NCBI GenBank assembly: GCA_025358115.1
Contig: JANYKQ010000034.1
Coordinates: 1 to 35,652 of the forward strand
Reading direction: 5' to 3'
From: Methanomicrobiales archaeon
GTDB lineage: Archaea > Halobacteriota > Methanomicrobia > Methanomicrobiales > Methanospirillaceae
DNA length: 35,652 nt
Every line of letters begins with the position of its first letter. The first letter of the stretch is position 1. This document shows, piece after piece, positions 9,315-18,006 of this stretch. The notes below the pieces were generated by a model. It was not told where the DNA came from. It ran no database searches and worked only from the letters and a program-made list of their open reading frames with translations. Both the position numbers and the translations under genes were made by a program.

Positions 9315-11300
9315 GTGGCCACCATGGATCTGATGCTCGCAGCCGTTATCGTAATTTTCGTTTCAATCGTATTCCTGTACATCGGCAGTCTCTTCCGGCT
9401 CCCCAGTATCGTCTCCTTCCTGGTAATCGGGATGTTGATCGGACCGTTCGGGTTTGGTGTCATCACCGACCAGTCGCTCATCGATACCATCGGAAATATT
9501 GGGATTATCCTTCTGCTCTTTACCATCGGTCTTGAGTTCTCGTTTGAAAAACTCCTCCATTCCTGGAGGATTGTCATCATCGGGGGCCTTATTCAGGTAA
9601 TAACCACGATTGTGGCAATCACTTTCGTAACTTCGTATTTCAAGCTCCCGTTCAATGAAGCCCTCTTCTTCGGGTTTATCGTATCGCTGTCCAGCACAGC
9701 GATTGTGATGAAAATCCTGCAGGAGCGCAGGGAAGTCGATACTCTCCAGGGCCGGACCCTTCTGGGTATCCTCATCTTCCAGGATCTTGCCATTATCCCG
9801 ATGATCCTCATTACCCCGCTCCTGGTGGGCAGCCATGGCCCGGATATGACCGGTCTCCCTCTCCAGATAGGAAAAGTCGCCGGCCTCTTACTGGTCATCA
9901 TTGTATTTGCCAAATGGATCATCCCTGCTTTGCTCTTCCGGGTTGCCCGGCAGAAGAATCGTGAACTGTTCTTCATCACAATTGCCGGCACCTGCATGGG
10001 TATCGGCTGGCTCACCAGCGAAGCGGGTCTCTCGGTCACGCTGGGGGCATTCGTGGCCGGTCTTATCATCGGAGAATCCGATTACAATATCGACGCACTC
10101 AGCCACATCATCCCGTTCCGGGATGTTTTTGCTGCAATTTTTTTCCTCTCTATCGGCATGCTCCTCAACACCGGCAGCGTCCTGAGAGATCTCAACTGGG
10201 TGATCCTGATTGTCATCATCATCCTGGTAGTCAAGATCCTGACCGGTGTATTTTCAGCAGCGGTCCTTGGCATGCCTGCCCGGGTCTGTATCTTTACCGG
10301 TCTTGCACTCTGCCAGATCGGGGAGTTTTCTTTCGTGCTTGCAAAGAGTGGTCTTGATGGCAAACTTATCCCTGACGGGGTTTACCAGCTTTTCTTAGCC
10401 GGGGCGATCATCACGATGGCACTCACCCCGTTTGCCATGAATGCCTCCCCGCGGTTTGTTGACCTGTATTACCGGCTCATTCCTCAACGGGCATTCCGGC
10501 CCGGGGATGCTGATACGGATTCAGCATACGGGCAGGTTCTCTCAGGCCATATCATTGTTGCCGGGTACGGTGCAACCGGGAAAAGTGTTGCCCGGGCAGC
10601 CGAGATTACCGGTATTCCCTACATGGTGATCGAGCTGAACCCGGAAATTATCCGGAAGGAGAAAACTTCGCGTCATCCCCATTTTATTTTCGGGGACGCG
10701 GCCCAGAAAGAGATACTCGAACATGCCGGCATTTACCAGGCACGATCACTTGTTATTGTAGTTTCTGAGCAGGGCGCAGTTCCGCGCATTATCCGCCTGG
10801 CCCGGCAACTATCTCCCCATATCCATATCGTAGCCCGGATCCGGCATATCCGGCATACCCAGGAGATCCTGGACATTGGAGCCGATGAGGTAGTATCGGA
10901 GGAGTTCGAGGCTGCACGCGAGATCTTCACCCGGGCACTGAGGAAATATCACGTTCCCGAACCTGAGATCCAGAAAATTGTGCTCCGTCTTCAGAAATGG
11001 GGATATGCAAAATTTATCAAAAGCCCCGAGACCGGCTGGACTAACTCCAGCATAGATACTCTCCTGCATTCCTTCCGGGTTCACACGATAAATGCTGAAC
11101 CCGGCTCGTACTGCGAGGGAAAGACCATTGCCGAACTGGACCTCAGGAATCGTTTTGGCATTCCGGATCTCGGGTTCCGTCACGGCGAGAAGACCGTTTT
11201 TGAACCCGATGAAAGCCAGAAAATTTCTGCGGGAGATGCCCTGATTATTTTCGCATCGGATGAGAAAGTCGAAGAGATCTCCGCCATGTTTCGCGCGTGA
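9315..11300 (+). CDS. CPA2-family cation:proton antiporter with RCK (TrkA-N/TrkA-C) domains
   Basis: 661 residues from GTG 9315, or 658 from the in-frame ATG at 9324 (MDLMLAAVIV), which is equally plausible. About 12 membrane helices form a Na+/H+-exchanger domain over residues 1-385. An RCK_N Rossmann domain then begins at GHIIVAGYGATGKSVARA (GxGxxG), and a C-terminal RCK_C domain covers about residues 575-661. This is the KefB/KefC/GerN-type layout: K+ or Na+ efflux coupled to H+, gated by nucleotide or ligand binding to the RCK part. No KefF/KefG partner is nearby. It follows tRNA-Phe by about 80 bp and converges with the response-regulator gene. Confidence 0.94.
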   Translation: MATMDLMLAAVIVIFVSIVFLYIGSLFRLPSIVSFLVIGMLIGPFGFGVITDQSLIDTIGNIGIILLLFTIGLEFSFEKLLHSWRIVIIGGLIQVITTIVAITFVTSYFKLPFNEALFFGFIVSLSSTAIVMKILQERREVDTLQGRTLLGILIFQDLAIIPMILITPLLVGSHGPDMTGLPLQIGKVAGLLLVIIVFAKWIIPALLFRVARQKNRELFFITIAGTCMGIGWLTSEAGLSVTLGAFVAGLIIGESDYNIDALSHIIPFRDVFAAIFFLSIGMLLNTGSVLRDLNWVILIVIIILVVKILTGVFSAAVLGMPARVCIFTGLALCQIGEFSFVLAKSGLDGKLIPDGVYQLFLAGAIITMALTPFAMNASPRFVDLYYRLIPQRAFRPGDADTDSAYGQVLSGHIIVAGYGATGKSVARAAEITGIPYMVIELNPEIIRKEKTSRHPHFIFGDAAQKEILEHAGIYQARSLVIVVSEQGAVPRIIRLARQLSPHIHIVARIRHIRHTQEILDIGADEVVSEEFEAAREIFTRALRKYHVPEPEIQKIVLRLQKWGYAKFIKSPETGWTNSSIDTLLHSFRVHTINAEPGSYCEGKTIAELDLRNRFGIPDLGFRHGEKTVFEPDESQKISAGDALIIFASDEKVEEISAMFRA

Positions 11301-11435
11301 TTTTTTTCCTTTCTCTGTGACCTGTGCACAAGTATCCACCCCAAACTCTTCACACCGTGAAGGGTCTGCCAGTGCCAGGCCGCAATGGTGTCGGGACGGT
11401 GAAGGTGTCCTGGTATCAGGTTCGGGATGAGCAGG

Positions 11436-11804
11436 TTACTTTCCTAAAAATCTCTCAATCCCTGCTTTGAGCTCAATGATGGAGACGGGTTTCTGGAGGA
11501 TACCTAACCGGGGATCATTGAGTCCGGTGATCTTCTCTTCAACGGAAGGTGACGCGGTAAAAAGCAGTACCGGTATATCCTTAATGCCATATTCTCCCCG
11601 GAGTTTTTCCAAAAATTCCCACCCGTTGATAGGAGTCATCATGATGTCGAGAAGGATGAGTGCGGGAGGTTCTTCCTTTGCCTGCCTGAGCGCTTCGAGC
11701 ACATCCGGAACAAGGATGGGTTCATAGCCGATTCGCCTGAGAAGGATCTCCATCATATCCAGTATGGGCCGGTCATCTTCAACGAGCATAATTTTATGAG
11801 GCAT
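11436..11804 (-). CDS. Stand-alone response regulator receiver (CheY-like)
   Basis: 122 residues forming a single REC domain with no output domain. The acidic pair is D10/D11 (VEDDRP), the phospho-acceptor is D53 (LLDIMM), the switch Thr is T83 (FTAS) and the conserved Lys is K105 (QKP). The start overlaps the end of the upstream kinase gene by 11 bp, so the two are co-translated and the kinase is the likely partner. With no effector domain, the receiver probably acts by protein contact or as a phosphorelay sink. Confidence 0.93.
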   Translation of the reverse strand: MPHKIMLVEDDRPILDMMEILLRRIGYEPILVPDVLEALRQAKEEPPALILLDIMMTPINGWEFLEKLRGEYGIKDIPVLLFTASPSVEEKITGLNDPRLGILQKPVSIIELKAGIERFLGK

Positions 11805-13599
11805 TTTTCATCTCCCTGGGAAGGTCGATAGTAAAAGTACTCCCCGTGTTTACTGCACTTTTTACCGAAATATCCCCGCTATGCATCTGGACTACCTTTT
11901 TTGCAATGGAGAGCGACAGCCCGATCCTGTCATACCGGCGGGACAATTTTGCCGAATCTGCAAGCTGGAACGGTTCAAAGATGGAGGAGAAGGCATTTTG
12001 TTCAATACCAATCCCGTTATCCTGGACTGAAATATGGTGGTTCGCATCTCCGGGCTCTGAATGATAGGTAATATTGATTCTCCGCGGGGGTTTGGAATAG
12101 CTGACTGCATTTGAGAGCAGGGAGTCAATTACACTATAGATGCGATCCTTATCAGCAGTGAGCGTTACTGATTCGGGAATATCAACGGTCACTTCCGCTT
12201 TTGACAGGTATCCGCTGGTATCGATGATGCTTCTTACGAGGGGTTCAAGCGGGAATGTTGAATAACTCAGCTTGAGTTTGCCGCTGTCCAGCACCGAGAG
12301 ATCGAGCATCTGGTTGATGATCTGGCGTTCCCGATCCACACTGACAAGGCAGCGTTCAAGGATCTTTTTTGTATCTTCAACAATGCCAAAACCATCGGGA
12401 TCGGAAAGGAGGAGATTGAGATACCCGAGAATTGGCTGGAGGGGAGTACGCAGTTCATGGGCAACGGTGATGATGATCCCGCGCCGCCTTTCATTATCCT
12501 CATGGATCTTGTCGGAAAGACGCTGTTTTTCCGAGATATCCACGATATTGATCATCGTTGCCGGTTTCTCAAGATGGAGGATAGAATTTGCCGTGAGGGA
12601 GCCTAACCGTGTATCACCGGTTTTGGTAACAAACCGTATCTCGATCTCACCGTGAACCGGTTTGTTCTCTGACCAGTGCCGGGCAAATTCCATAAATTCA
12701 TCGCGATCCTGTGCATCAACAAAATCAGCCAGGTGTTTTCCCGCAAGTTCGTTCTTTCCATAGCCGGAAAAAACCGAAAATGCCGGGTTCGAGAACCGGA
12801 TGGTCTCATGCTGGATGAGCAGGATCCCATTCGGGGAATTCTCGGTTAACTGGCTGTATTTCATCATATTGTCATTGTTCAGTTTCTCTGCGATCTTCCG
12901 CCCGTTGATATTGACCGCAGTGCAGCTGATGGTGGTTTCATCAATCGTATTCCAGGAAAGATTTACCCAGTAGCCCGAACCGGATTTCGTTGTCAGGCGC
13001 GTCTCGAAATTCTCTGAAGCTTCACTCTTGGCTATTCTCTCCAGGAACCTCTCCTTGTCCCTTGGTGTCAGGCAGAGGGATGAAAACTGTTTGCCGGTGA
13101 TCTCTTCGGTGGTGTAATCAAGCATATCCTGGAACCGGGTATTCGTCTGCCGGATGGTAAAATCTGCACGATTAAAAAGTGCAATACCCAGCTGGGAGTG
13201 CTCGAATACTGACCGGTAGCGTGTTTCGCCTTGCCGTATTTTTTCTATAAAGTAGGAGATCATGCAGGCAATGATCACAAAGAGAATTGCTTCAGATGTG
13301 ACGGTGACCATTGCAGTATAATCGGGGTAACGGTAGTAATAGCCGACAGCCTGGTAGGCAATACCGCAGGCAAATGCAACCAGCAATCCACGTTTTGGAT
13401 AGAAGAAGGCTGCATAGATGATGGGAATGAAGAAGAGCTGGTAATTGATGAAATCAATGGAACGGGAGTAGGAGAGAGCCGTGATGAGCGTACAGCAAAC
13501 GGCAAGCGAAGTGATGACACAGAACCGGACAATATCTGTACGCGATATTATATGCGGTAAAAACCGGTTCCCCTTGTCAGTCATATCCTGCGTTGACAA
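11794..13599 (-). CDS. Membrane histidine kinase with two PAS domains
   Basis: 601 residues. About four membrane helices occupy residues 22-120, with no large outer domain. Two PAS domains follow (about 125-240 and 250-360), then HisKA with the H box VAHELRTPLQP (H381), then HATPase_c. The N box (SLLSNAVSYS) and G1 box (QDNGIGIE) are canonical. The G2 region reads RIGLSLSIAKK where GTGLGLSIAKK is usual, so its glycines are partly replaced; the function of this change is unknown. The gene is the first of a two-gene operon with the overlapping receiver. The membrane-embedded input and PAS domains suggest sensing of redox, ligand or membrane state. Confidence 0.92.
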   Translation of the reverse strand: MSTQDMTDKGNRFLPHIISRTDIVRFCVITSLAVCCTLITALSYSRSIDFINYQLFFIPIIYAAFFYPKRGLLVAFACGIAYQAVGYYYRYPDYTAMVTVTSEAILFVIIACMISYFIEKIRQGETRYRSVFEHSQLGIALFNRADFTIRQTNTRFQDMLDYTTEEITGKQFSSLCLTPRDKERFLERIAKSEASENFETRLTTKSGSGYWVNLSWNTIDETTISCTAVNINGRKIAEKLNNDNMMKYSQLTENSPNGILLIQHETIRFSNPAFSVFSGYGKNELAGKHLADFVDAQDRDEFMEFARHWSENKPVHGEIEIRFVTKTGDTRLGSLTANSILHLEKPATMINIVDISEKQRLSDKIHEDNERRRGIIITVAHELRTPLQPILGYLNLLLSDPDGFGIVEDTKKILERCLVSVDRERQIINQMLDLSVLDSGKLKLSYSTFPLEPLVRSIIDTSGYLSKAEVTVDIPESVTLTADKDRIYSVIDSLLSNAVSYSKPPRRINITYHSEPGDANHHISVQDNGIGIEQNAFSSIFEPFQLADSAKLSRRYDRIGLSLSIAKKVVQMHSGDISVKSAVNTGSTFTIDLPREMKNAS

Positions 13600-13771
13600 T
13601 TGAATTTCCTGTTATTTTAACATTCACCCTGAATCATAAAGGTAAAAACCAAATTTTTTGGTCCACGGCTAAGGAATTGAGGAAGATTGAGGATAAAAAT
13701 TACCTGTTCCTGGTTGTCCCGGTGCGAATCGTTCAAAGTCAACTGTATCCACCTTTGGCCTGAGCGTGATG

Positions 13772-13782
13772 GGTATATAATT
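13772..13782 (+). promoter_or_regulatory. TATA box of the pyrimidinone reductase gene
   Basis: GGTATATAATT is centred about 29 bp before the ATG at 13806, the distance expected for an archaeal leaderless or near-leaderless mRNA. No Shine-Dalgarno sequence precedes the ATG. Confidence 0.6.
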
Positions 13783-13805
13783 GGCAGTGCAACCAACGAT
13801 ACTTT

Positions 13806-14498
13806 ATGCGACCCCATGTCGTGGTCAATGTTGCCATGAGTGCTGACGGTAAAATTTCCACCCGGGAACGCCGGCAGGTCAAAATCTCCGGAGTCCAGGA
13901 CTTCCAGCGTGTTGACCGGTTGAAAGCGGGAGCTGATGCCGTCATGGTTGGGATCGGTACCGTGCTTGCAGATGATCCCTCCCTTACCGTGAAAGCCGAA
14001 GAATGCCGTACCCACCGGTTGAACCGGGGGGTGGATGAGCATCCGGTCCGAGTCGTTGTTGACAGTACTGCCCGTATCCCGCTGGAAGCCTCCGTATTGC
14101 ATAAAGGTCCCGGGAAACGGATTATTGCTGTCTCGGGACGGGCAGATCCCCGGAAAACAGCAGCCCTGCAAAACATGGCAACCGTTATTATTGCCGGGGT
14201 GGATGAAGTTGACCTTTCCCTCCTGATGGATAAACTGGGGGAGATGGGCATCCGGCGTGTGATGGTTGAGGGTGGCGGAACCCTGATTGCCGGGCTTATC
14301 AATGCCGGGCTGGTCGATGAGATCTACACGTTTATCGGCAACATGATCATCGGTGGAAAAGATTCTCCCACGTTTGTGGACGGGGATGGATTTATCCAGG
14401 AATCCCTGTTCTGCCGGCTCACCCTTTTAGAGACACGCCGGATCGAGAACGGCGTCCTTCTGCACTGGCATGTTGAGAATACGGAAACGAAAAAATAA
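13806..14498 (+). CDS. 2,5-diamino-6-ribosylamino-4(3H)-pyrimidinone 5'-phosphate reductase
   Basis: 230 residues, the usual length of the archaeal RibD-C-domain (RIB7-like) reductase. It uses NAD(P)H to reduce the ribosyl group of the pyrimidine intermediate to ribityl in archaeal riboflavin (and hence F420/FMN/FAD) synthesis. Visible signatures are NVAMSADGKI near the N-terminus, the AGADAVMVGIGTVLADDPSLTV segment with its DDP, and the nucleotide-binding VMVEGGGTLIAGLINAGLVDEIY near the C-terminus. No deaminase domain is attached. The gene stands alone with its own TATA box, and a T-rich stretch (14505-14524) follows its stop as a likely terminator. Confidence 0.93.
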   Translation: MRPHVVVNVAMSADGKISTRERRQVKISGVQDFQRVDRLKAGADAVMVGIGTVLADDPSLTVKAEECRTHRLNRGVDEHPVRVVVDSTARIPLEASVLHKGPGKRIIAVSGRADPRKTAALQNMATVIIAGVDEVDLSLLMDKLGEMGIRRVMVEGGGTLIAGLINAGLVDEIYTFIGNMIIGGKDSPTFVDGDGFIQESLFCRLTLLETRRIENGVLLHWHVENTETKK

Positions 14499-14504
14499 TC
14501 CCGA

Positions 14505-14524
14505 TTTTTTTTGAATTTTTTTGT
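14505..14524 (+). terminator. T-rich termination region after the reductase
   Basis: Runs of eight and seven T (TTTTTTTT and TTTTTTT) begin a few bases past the stop at 14498. Oligo-T of this sort is the usual archaeal intrinsic terminator. Confidence 0.5.
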
Positions 14525-14763
14525 CTGCTGTTTTTGTAACTCCCGCTCAAGTGCGTTTCAACAGCCACTTAAAACAATGAATAATGGTCCCGTCTGCTTT
14601 GCCGGATTCCGGAAAATATTTTTTTGTTTCCCTGGTTTCTTTTTTTGTCATCCTCTGGTCAGGACCGGTGCGAATGCTCATCTGCCGGTATGATTGACAA
14701 TTATCTACGTATCTTGCAGTCATTGTCTTAGGAGTAGTCTTTGTCCTGATTGCGATCAGGCAG

Positions 14764-15942
14764 GTGGGCCGGTTCAACCTGAAGATCTGGCAGATCATGC
14801 TCGGAGGAGCACTGGCGGTCCTCCTGTCCGGGCAGATAGCACCTATCGAGGCACTGCATGCGATCAATCCCGATGTGCTGGTCTTTTTATTCGGCCTGTT
14901 TATTGTCGGGGAGGCACTCGTTGAGAGCGGGTACCTCGCGTATATTGGCCACCGGTTTTTTTCACGGGCGAAAGATCCCGTTCAGCTGGTGCTTGTTATC
15001 CTGTTTGGCATGGGCATGCTGTCAGCCCTCCTGATGAATGACACCCTTGCCATCATCGGGACCCCTCTTGTTCTCGCGCTTGCCTCACGGTTTAAGATTT
15101 CACCAACCCTGCTCCTTATCGCGCTGGCTGTTGCGATCACGACCGGCAGTGTGATGAGCCCGATTGGCAACCCCCAGAACCTGCTGATCGCGCAGGGCAG
15201 CGGGATGACTGGAGCCTTCCTGACATTCGGGTCTTGGCTTCTCATTCCGACCCTCATCAGTCTCCTGATCGCATTTGTGGTTCTCCGCCTGCTCTACCCG
15301 GAGGAGTTCATTTCCCGGCCGCTTATAGCCGGACCTGCAGTTCCTTCTGACCCGGGAGTAACCCTCCCGGTCAGGTGCTCGCTGGCAATCATACTCCTGC
15401 TTGCCGCGGCTAATATCGCTGCATCCCTGCTCGGGGCCCGGATGGTAGTCACCCTGCCCCTTATCGCCATCGGGGCTGCTGTTCCCGTGCTCCTGTTCTC
15501 CGGGCAGAGATGGACGGTGCTCCGCAGGATCGACTGGGCCACGCTTGTCTTCTTTGCTGCGATGTTTGTCCTGATGGAGAGTGTCTGGCAGACCGGGTTT
15601 TTCCAGACGTTTGTTGACGGGAGCATGGTCTCTTCGGTACCAATGATCCTCTGGACCAGTGTCATTATCAGCCAGTTCATCTCCAATGTTCCCTTTGTGG
15701 CGCTGTTCCAGCCCATGATCCTGCAGGCAGGTGGCGGGACAACGGCCCAGCTGATGGCGCTTGCGGCCGGGAGCACGATTGCCGGGAACTTAACGATCCT
15801 CGGCGCCGCAAGCAATGTGATCATCATCCAGAATGCCGAGAAGCAGGGCCAGACTATCTCCTTTATCGCGTTTGCAAAAGTGGGAATCCCGCTCACGATT
15901 CTCCAGCTCACGGTGTACTGGATCTTTCTTTCGGTGGTGTGA
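14764..15942 (+). CDS. ArsB/CitT-superfamily (SLC13/NhaD-like) permease, N-terminus disturbed
   Basis: 392 residues from GTG 14764, all hydrophobic with about 10-11 helices. A conserved-looking loop PIGNPQNLLIAQGSG and a second half-repeat SNVPFVALFQPMI ... GAASNVIII are typical of the ArsB/NhaD/CitT superfamily; the ion cannot be told. The frame stays open upstream to a TGA at 14695-14697 and encodes another hydrophobic helix (LSTYLAVIVLGVVFVLIAI) that should be the first membrane segment, but no ATG/GTG/TTG lies in it. An ATG at 14690 would supply the start if one base were added in the AATTATC stretch. Either a frameshift (real or a sequencing error) or a downstream start is implied. Confidence 0.85.
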   Translation: MGRFNLKIWQIMLGGALAVLLSGQIAPIEALHAINPDVLVFLFGLFIVGEALVESGYLAYIGHRFFSRAKDPVQLVLVILFGMGMLSALLMNDTLAIIGTPLVLALASRFKISPTLLLIALAVAITTGSVMSPIGNPQNLLIAQGSGMTGAFLTFGSWLLIPTLISLLIAFVVLRLLYPEEFISRPLIAGPAVPSDPGVTLPVRCSLAIILLLAAANIAASLLGARMVVTLPLIAIGAAVPVLLFSGQRWTVLRRIDWATLVFFAAMFVLMESVWQTGFFQTFVDGSMVSSVPMILWTSVIISQFISNVPFVALFQPMILQAGGGTTAQLMALAAGSTIAGNLTILGAASNVIIIQNAEKQGQTISFIAFAKVGIPLTILQLTVYWIFLSVV

Positions 15943-16274
15943 TCGCGGGCCCGTTCCGGTTATGAGCCGGTAAATGTCAGGTACCTTTTCCCCCATTCTA
16001 GATAGTGTGGTAAAACACCTTCCCGGGCTCTGCAAACAATTATCCCTTTTGGGGCAGCATTTTTCCCACGGTCAGGGAAGATCTCATCTGCAAATCTGTG
16101 GCTGGCCTGATAATACCTGAGGAGCCGTGAATAGAAATCCGGGTTCTGTTGAAACCTTTGAGAGAACCCGTAGTCCCCTTGGGAAGTATTTGCATTGCCG
16201 GCTCCCGCCCACAACCCCCGGTCATCACCCAATAGTGCGATACTCCTCAGAGTGTTCATGACCCTCACATCTCG
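15943..16274. other. Non-coding stretch, possible degenerate remnant
   Basis: No supported gene. The minus strand is open for 124 codons (15960-16334), but that frame runs through the repeated core at 16275-16339, which is non-coding in copy 1, has no start-site signal and matches no family I know. A sequence similar to the repeat's terminal arm (TTCTGTTGAAACC) occurs at 16144-16156. Confidence 0.4.
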
Positions 16275-16390
16275 GGGGGTCAAGGGGATGCTCCCCCCGG
16301 GGTGCCTCCCCCTGTGGGGGAGAGAGGGGGTCACACTCCGTGTTGTTGGAAAAGAAAATCAAACCATGGAAAACGAATTTCAATGGAGTC
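16144..16390. repeat. MITE-like element, copy 2 (degenerate, longer left arm)
   Basis: The 65-bp core at 16275-16339 matches 28-92 at about 59 of 65 positions, in the same orientation. The right terminal arm at 16375-16390 (GAATTTCAATGGAGTC) matches the right arm of copy 1 at 12 of 16 positions. The distance from core to right arm is exactly 35 bp in both copies. The left arm is probably 16144-16156; it lies farther from the core than in copy 1, so this copy has gained about 100 bp or has been rearranged. The element sits just upstream of the ferredoxin gene. Confidence 0.55.
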
Positions 16391-16474
16391 AAATCCGGAG
16401 TCCCTGATGTGTATTGAAATATTCAGGAAAACCCGCATGACCTGCAAACTAGTTAACCGGAACGGACTGATCGC

Positions 16475-16717
16475 ATGAACGTGACCATTGATCGTATGGA
16501 GTGCGTGAGTTGCGGGGCGTGCTGGAACACCTGCCCGGCACTCTTTGAGCAGAATCCCTGTGATTCTCTCTCACAGATCGCAGAGGCCTTCAGGTTCTCC
16601 GGTGATCGTGCGGAAGGAGTTATTCCGGAAGACCTGGTCCTGTGTGCCCGGGAAGTGGTGAATCTCTGCCCGGTTGCTATCATCGCTCTTTTGTACGATG
16701 AACCAGGGAAGATGTAA
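16475..16717 (+). CDS. Single-cluster [4Fe-4S] ferredoxin
   Basis: 80 residues. Cysteines C10, C13, C16 and C20-P form ECVSCGACWNTCP, and C65-P lies at the end (NLCPVAI). With C57 this is the layout of single-cluster ferredoxins of the Desulfovibrio/Thermotoga kind: C10, C13, C16 and C65 bind one [4Fe-4S], while C20 and C57 can form a disulfide. It would act as a small cytoplasmic electron carrier. The cupin gene follows 36 bp later on the same strand and may be co-transcribed. The repeat copy ends about 85 bp upstream. Confidence 0.9.
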   Translation: MNVTIDRMECVSCGACWNTCPALFEQNPCDSLSQIAEAFRFSGDRAEGVIPEDLVLCAREVVNLCPVAIIALLYDEPGKM

Positions 16718-16753
16718 TACGGGGAAACACCCTCTCCTCTTTAAACAGGTGGA

Positions 16754-17098
16754 ATGATTCTTTTGCAGGAAACTGAACGGGAAGAACTCAAGGCAAAAGT
16801 GCTTGCGATCAATGACCTGATCGCGTACCAGGCGGGCACGGTTGCGAGCCGGATGATCGTGTTCAAGAAAGCGGGGACGCTGACGTGCTTTTCTTTTGAT
16901 GACGGGGAAGGATTATCGGAGCATACTGCGCCTTTTGATGCAATCCTCCAGGTGACGGAAGGAGAAGCGGAAGTGCAGATTGCGGGCGCACCTTTCACGG
17001 TGCATGCGGGTGAACTGATCATTCTCCCGGCGAACAAACCCCATGCGGTATCTGCAAAAACCCGGTTTAAGATGATGCTTACTATGATACGGGAGTGA
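16754..17098 (+). CDS. Cupin-domain protein, paralogue 1
   Basis: 114 residues forming one small cupin barrel. Motif 1 is GEGLSEHTAPFDAILQVTEGEAEV (H57; the second His of the usual HxH is absent). Motif 2 is GELIILPANKPHAVSA (P92, H98). Fewer metal ligands than in classical cupins are therefore present. It is closely related to the 122-residue protein at 18309-18677: shared blocks include VASRMI, FSFD-(N/G)EGLSEHTAPFDA and PAN-PHA-SA-T-FKM. The second copy has an extra charged N-terminus. Likely roles are sugar or small-ligand binding or regulation; the specific function is unknown. A purine-rich AGGTGGA directly abuts the ATG. Confidence 0.88.
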   Translation: MILLQETEREELKAKVLAINDLIAYQAGTVASRMIVFKKAGTLTCFSFDDGEGLSEHTAPFDAILQVTEGEAEVQIAGAPFTVHAGELIILPANKPHAVSAKTRFKMMLTMIRE

Positions 17099-17742
17099 CG
17101 ATTCACCCTTTATCCTGATTTTTTTCTTTTATCAGATACTCTTCCCCCAGGACTGGACCAAGGGGGGGTCGGGCATTTTTCTTTAAGTGGGGCCGGTAGT
17201 GTGGGGTTATCGGTGGGATTTTTCCGTGGTGGATATGACAAGTATTCCCATCCCATGGCCTGTCATGGTCTCCCGACCTCCTGCCCTCCGACGGAGAACC
17301 TGCACTATCAAGTACCTGGCTGCTCTTATCTACAAAATTCTCCGACGTGAAGATCAGGATCCGGGGGTTTCCGCGCTACGTCCGGGAACTCATGTCACCC
17401 CCTCAAACGCTGACAGAACGCGGATGCGGGCGTCTTTTCGCTGGGTGAATTTTTGCGGGTTTTTGCCCGGGAAGTGGAGCACGATCTGAGGGGAGATCGG
17501 CTGTTGTAATAGTGCTAATTAGGGATATTTCCGGGCACGATTTGCCCGGATTTGCGGCAATCGGGGGTTGTTTTTGGAGAATCCGAAAAGAATAGTGTCG
17601 GTTTTCCGCGAATTAGTGTCATATTGTGTGCCGGGAGGGGGAAACGGGGGGCGAAATGGGCTCCGTTGTGTAGGTGGGGGGTGAGGAGTGCCCGAGGGGT
17701 TCATCGAAGAGCCAGACTGAATGGCTAACAAAGATGCCGGGA
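17099..17742. other. Gene-poor stretch between the two cupins
   Basis: No gene is supported. Short open frames on both strands (for example 17187-17489 plus, 17519-17746 minus) have no start signals, odd composition and no recognisable motif. A G-rich segment at 17164-17188 (GGGGGGTCGGGCATTTTTCTTTAAGTG region) is repeated imperfectly at 18213-18240, just before the second cupin. The region looks like decayed or spacer DNA. Confidence 0.45.
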
Positions 17743-18006
17743 TCAATCATTCGCATGTTCGCGATGATCATCAACACCAGATAGACAACCTGCTCATTTT
17801 CATCCGGAAAAAGATGAGCCGGTATTGTTTTGCAATCCTTTTGGATTTCTTTCCATGAAACGAGCCGGAAAGCCAGCCCCCGATATGCAGAGGATCTTCT
17901 GATAACCGGGCGATTTTTTGCCAAGTTCAGCAATGATTTTCTTATTGTTCCGGACCTGTGCAATACTTTCAAGAAATATATCGGTCCGTTTGATCGTCCA
18001 TACCAT
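17743..18006 (-). pseudogene. RelE/HigB-family toxin gene broken by three single-base deletions
   Basis: The ATG is at 18006. The first 31 codons (MVWTIKRTDIFLESIAQ through LGKK) read in one frame. The next block (RLSEDPLHIGGWLSG ... KQYRLIFF, about 17908-17807) is in a second frame. PDENEQVVYLVL (about 17807-17772) is in a third, and DDHREHAND followed by TGA (to 17743) returns to the first. Joined, they give a protein of about 88 residues with the RelE-like core (S-G-x-HGKKSKR, YRLIFF, DHRE). Each junction is repaired by restoring one base: an A in the A run at LGKK, a T in the T run at LIFF, and a G just after VLVL. It follows the antitoxin-like frame with a TGATG overlap. Confidence 0.75.

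Noticed and set aside
11348-11362. CTTCAC-ACC-GTGAAG hairpin between convergent genes
   Set aside because: A 6-bp stem in a convergent intergenic space with no following T-run is too weak to be assigned as a terminator or operator.
15960-16334. 124-codon minus-strand frame
   Set aside because: It runs through the repeated core and repeat arm, has no ribosome site, and matches nothing known to me. Treated as non-coding.
17187-17489. 100-codon plus-strand frame in the cupin spacer
   Set aside because: Unusual composition, no motif, no ribosome site; another frame in the same stretch (RIRGFPRYVRELM) reads more naturally but is short and unrecognised, so neither is called.
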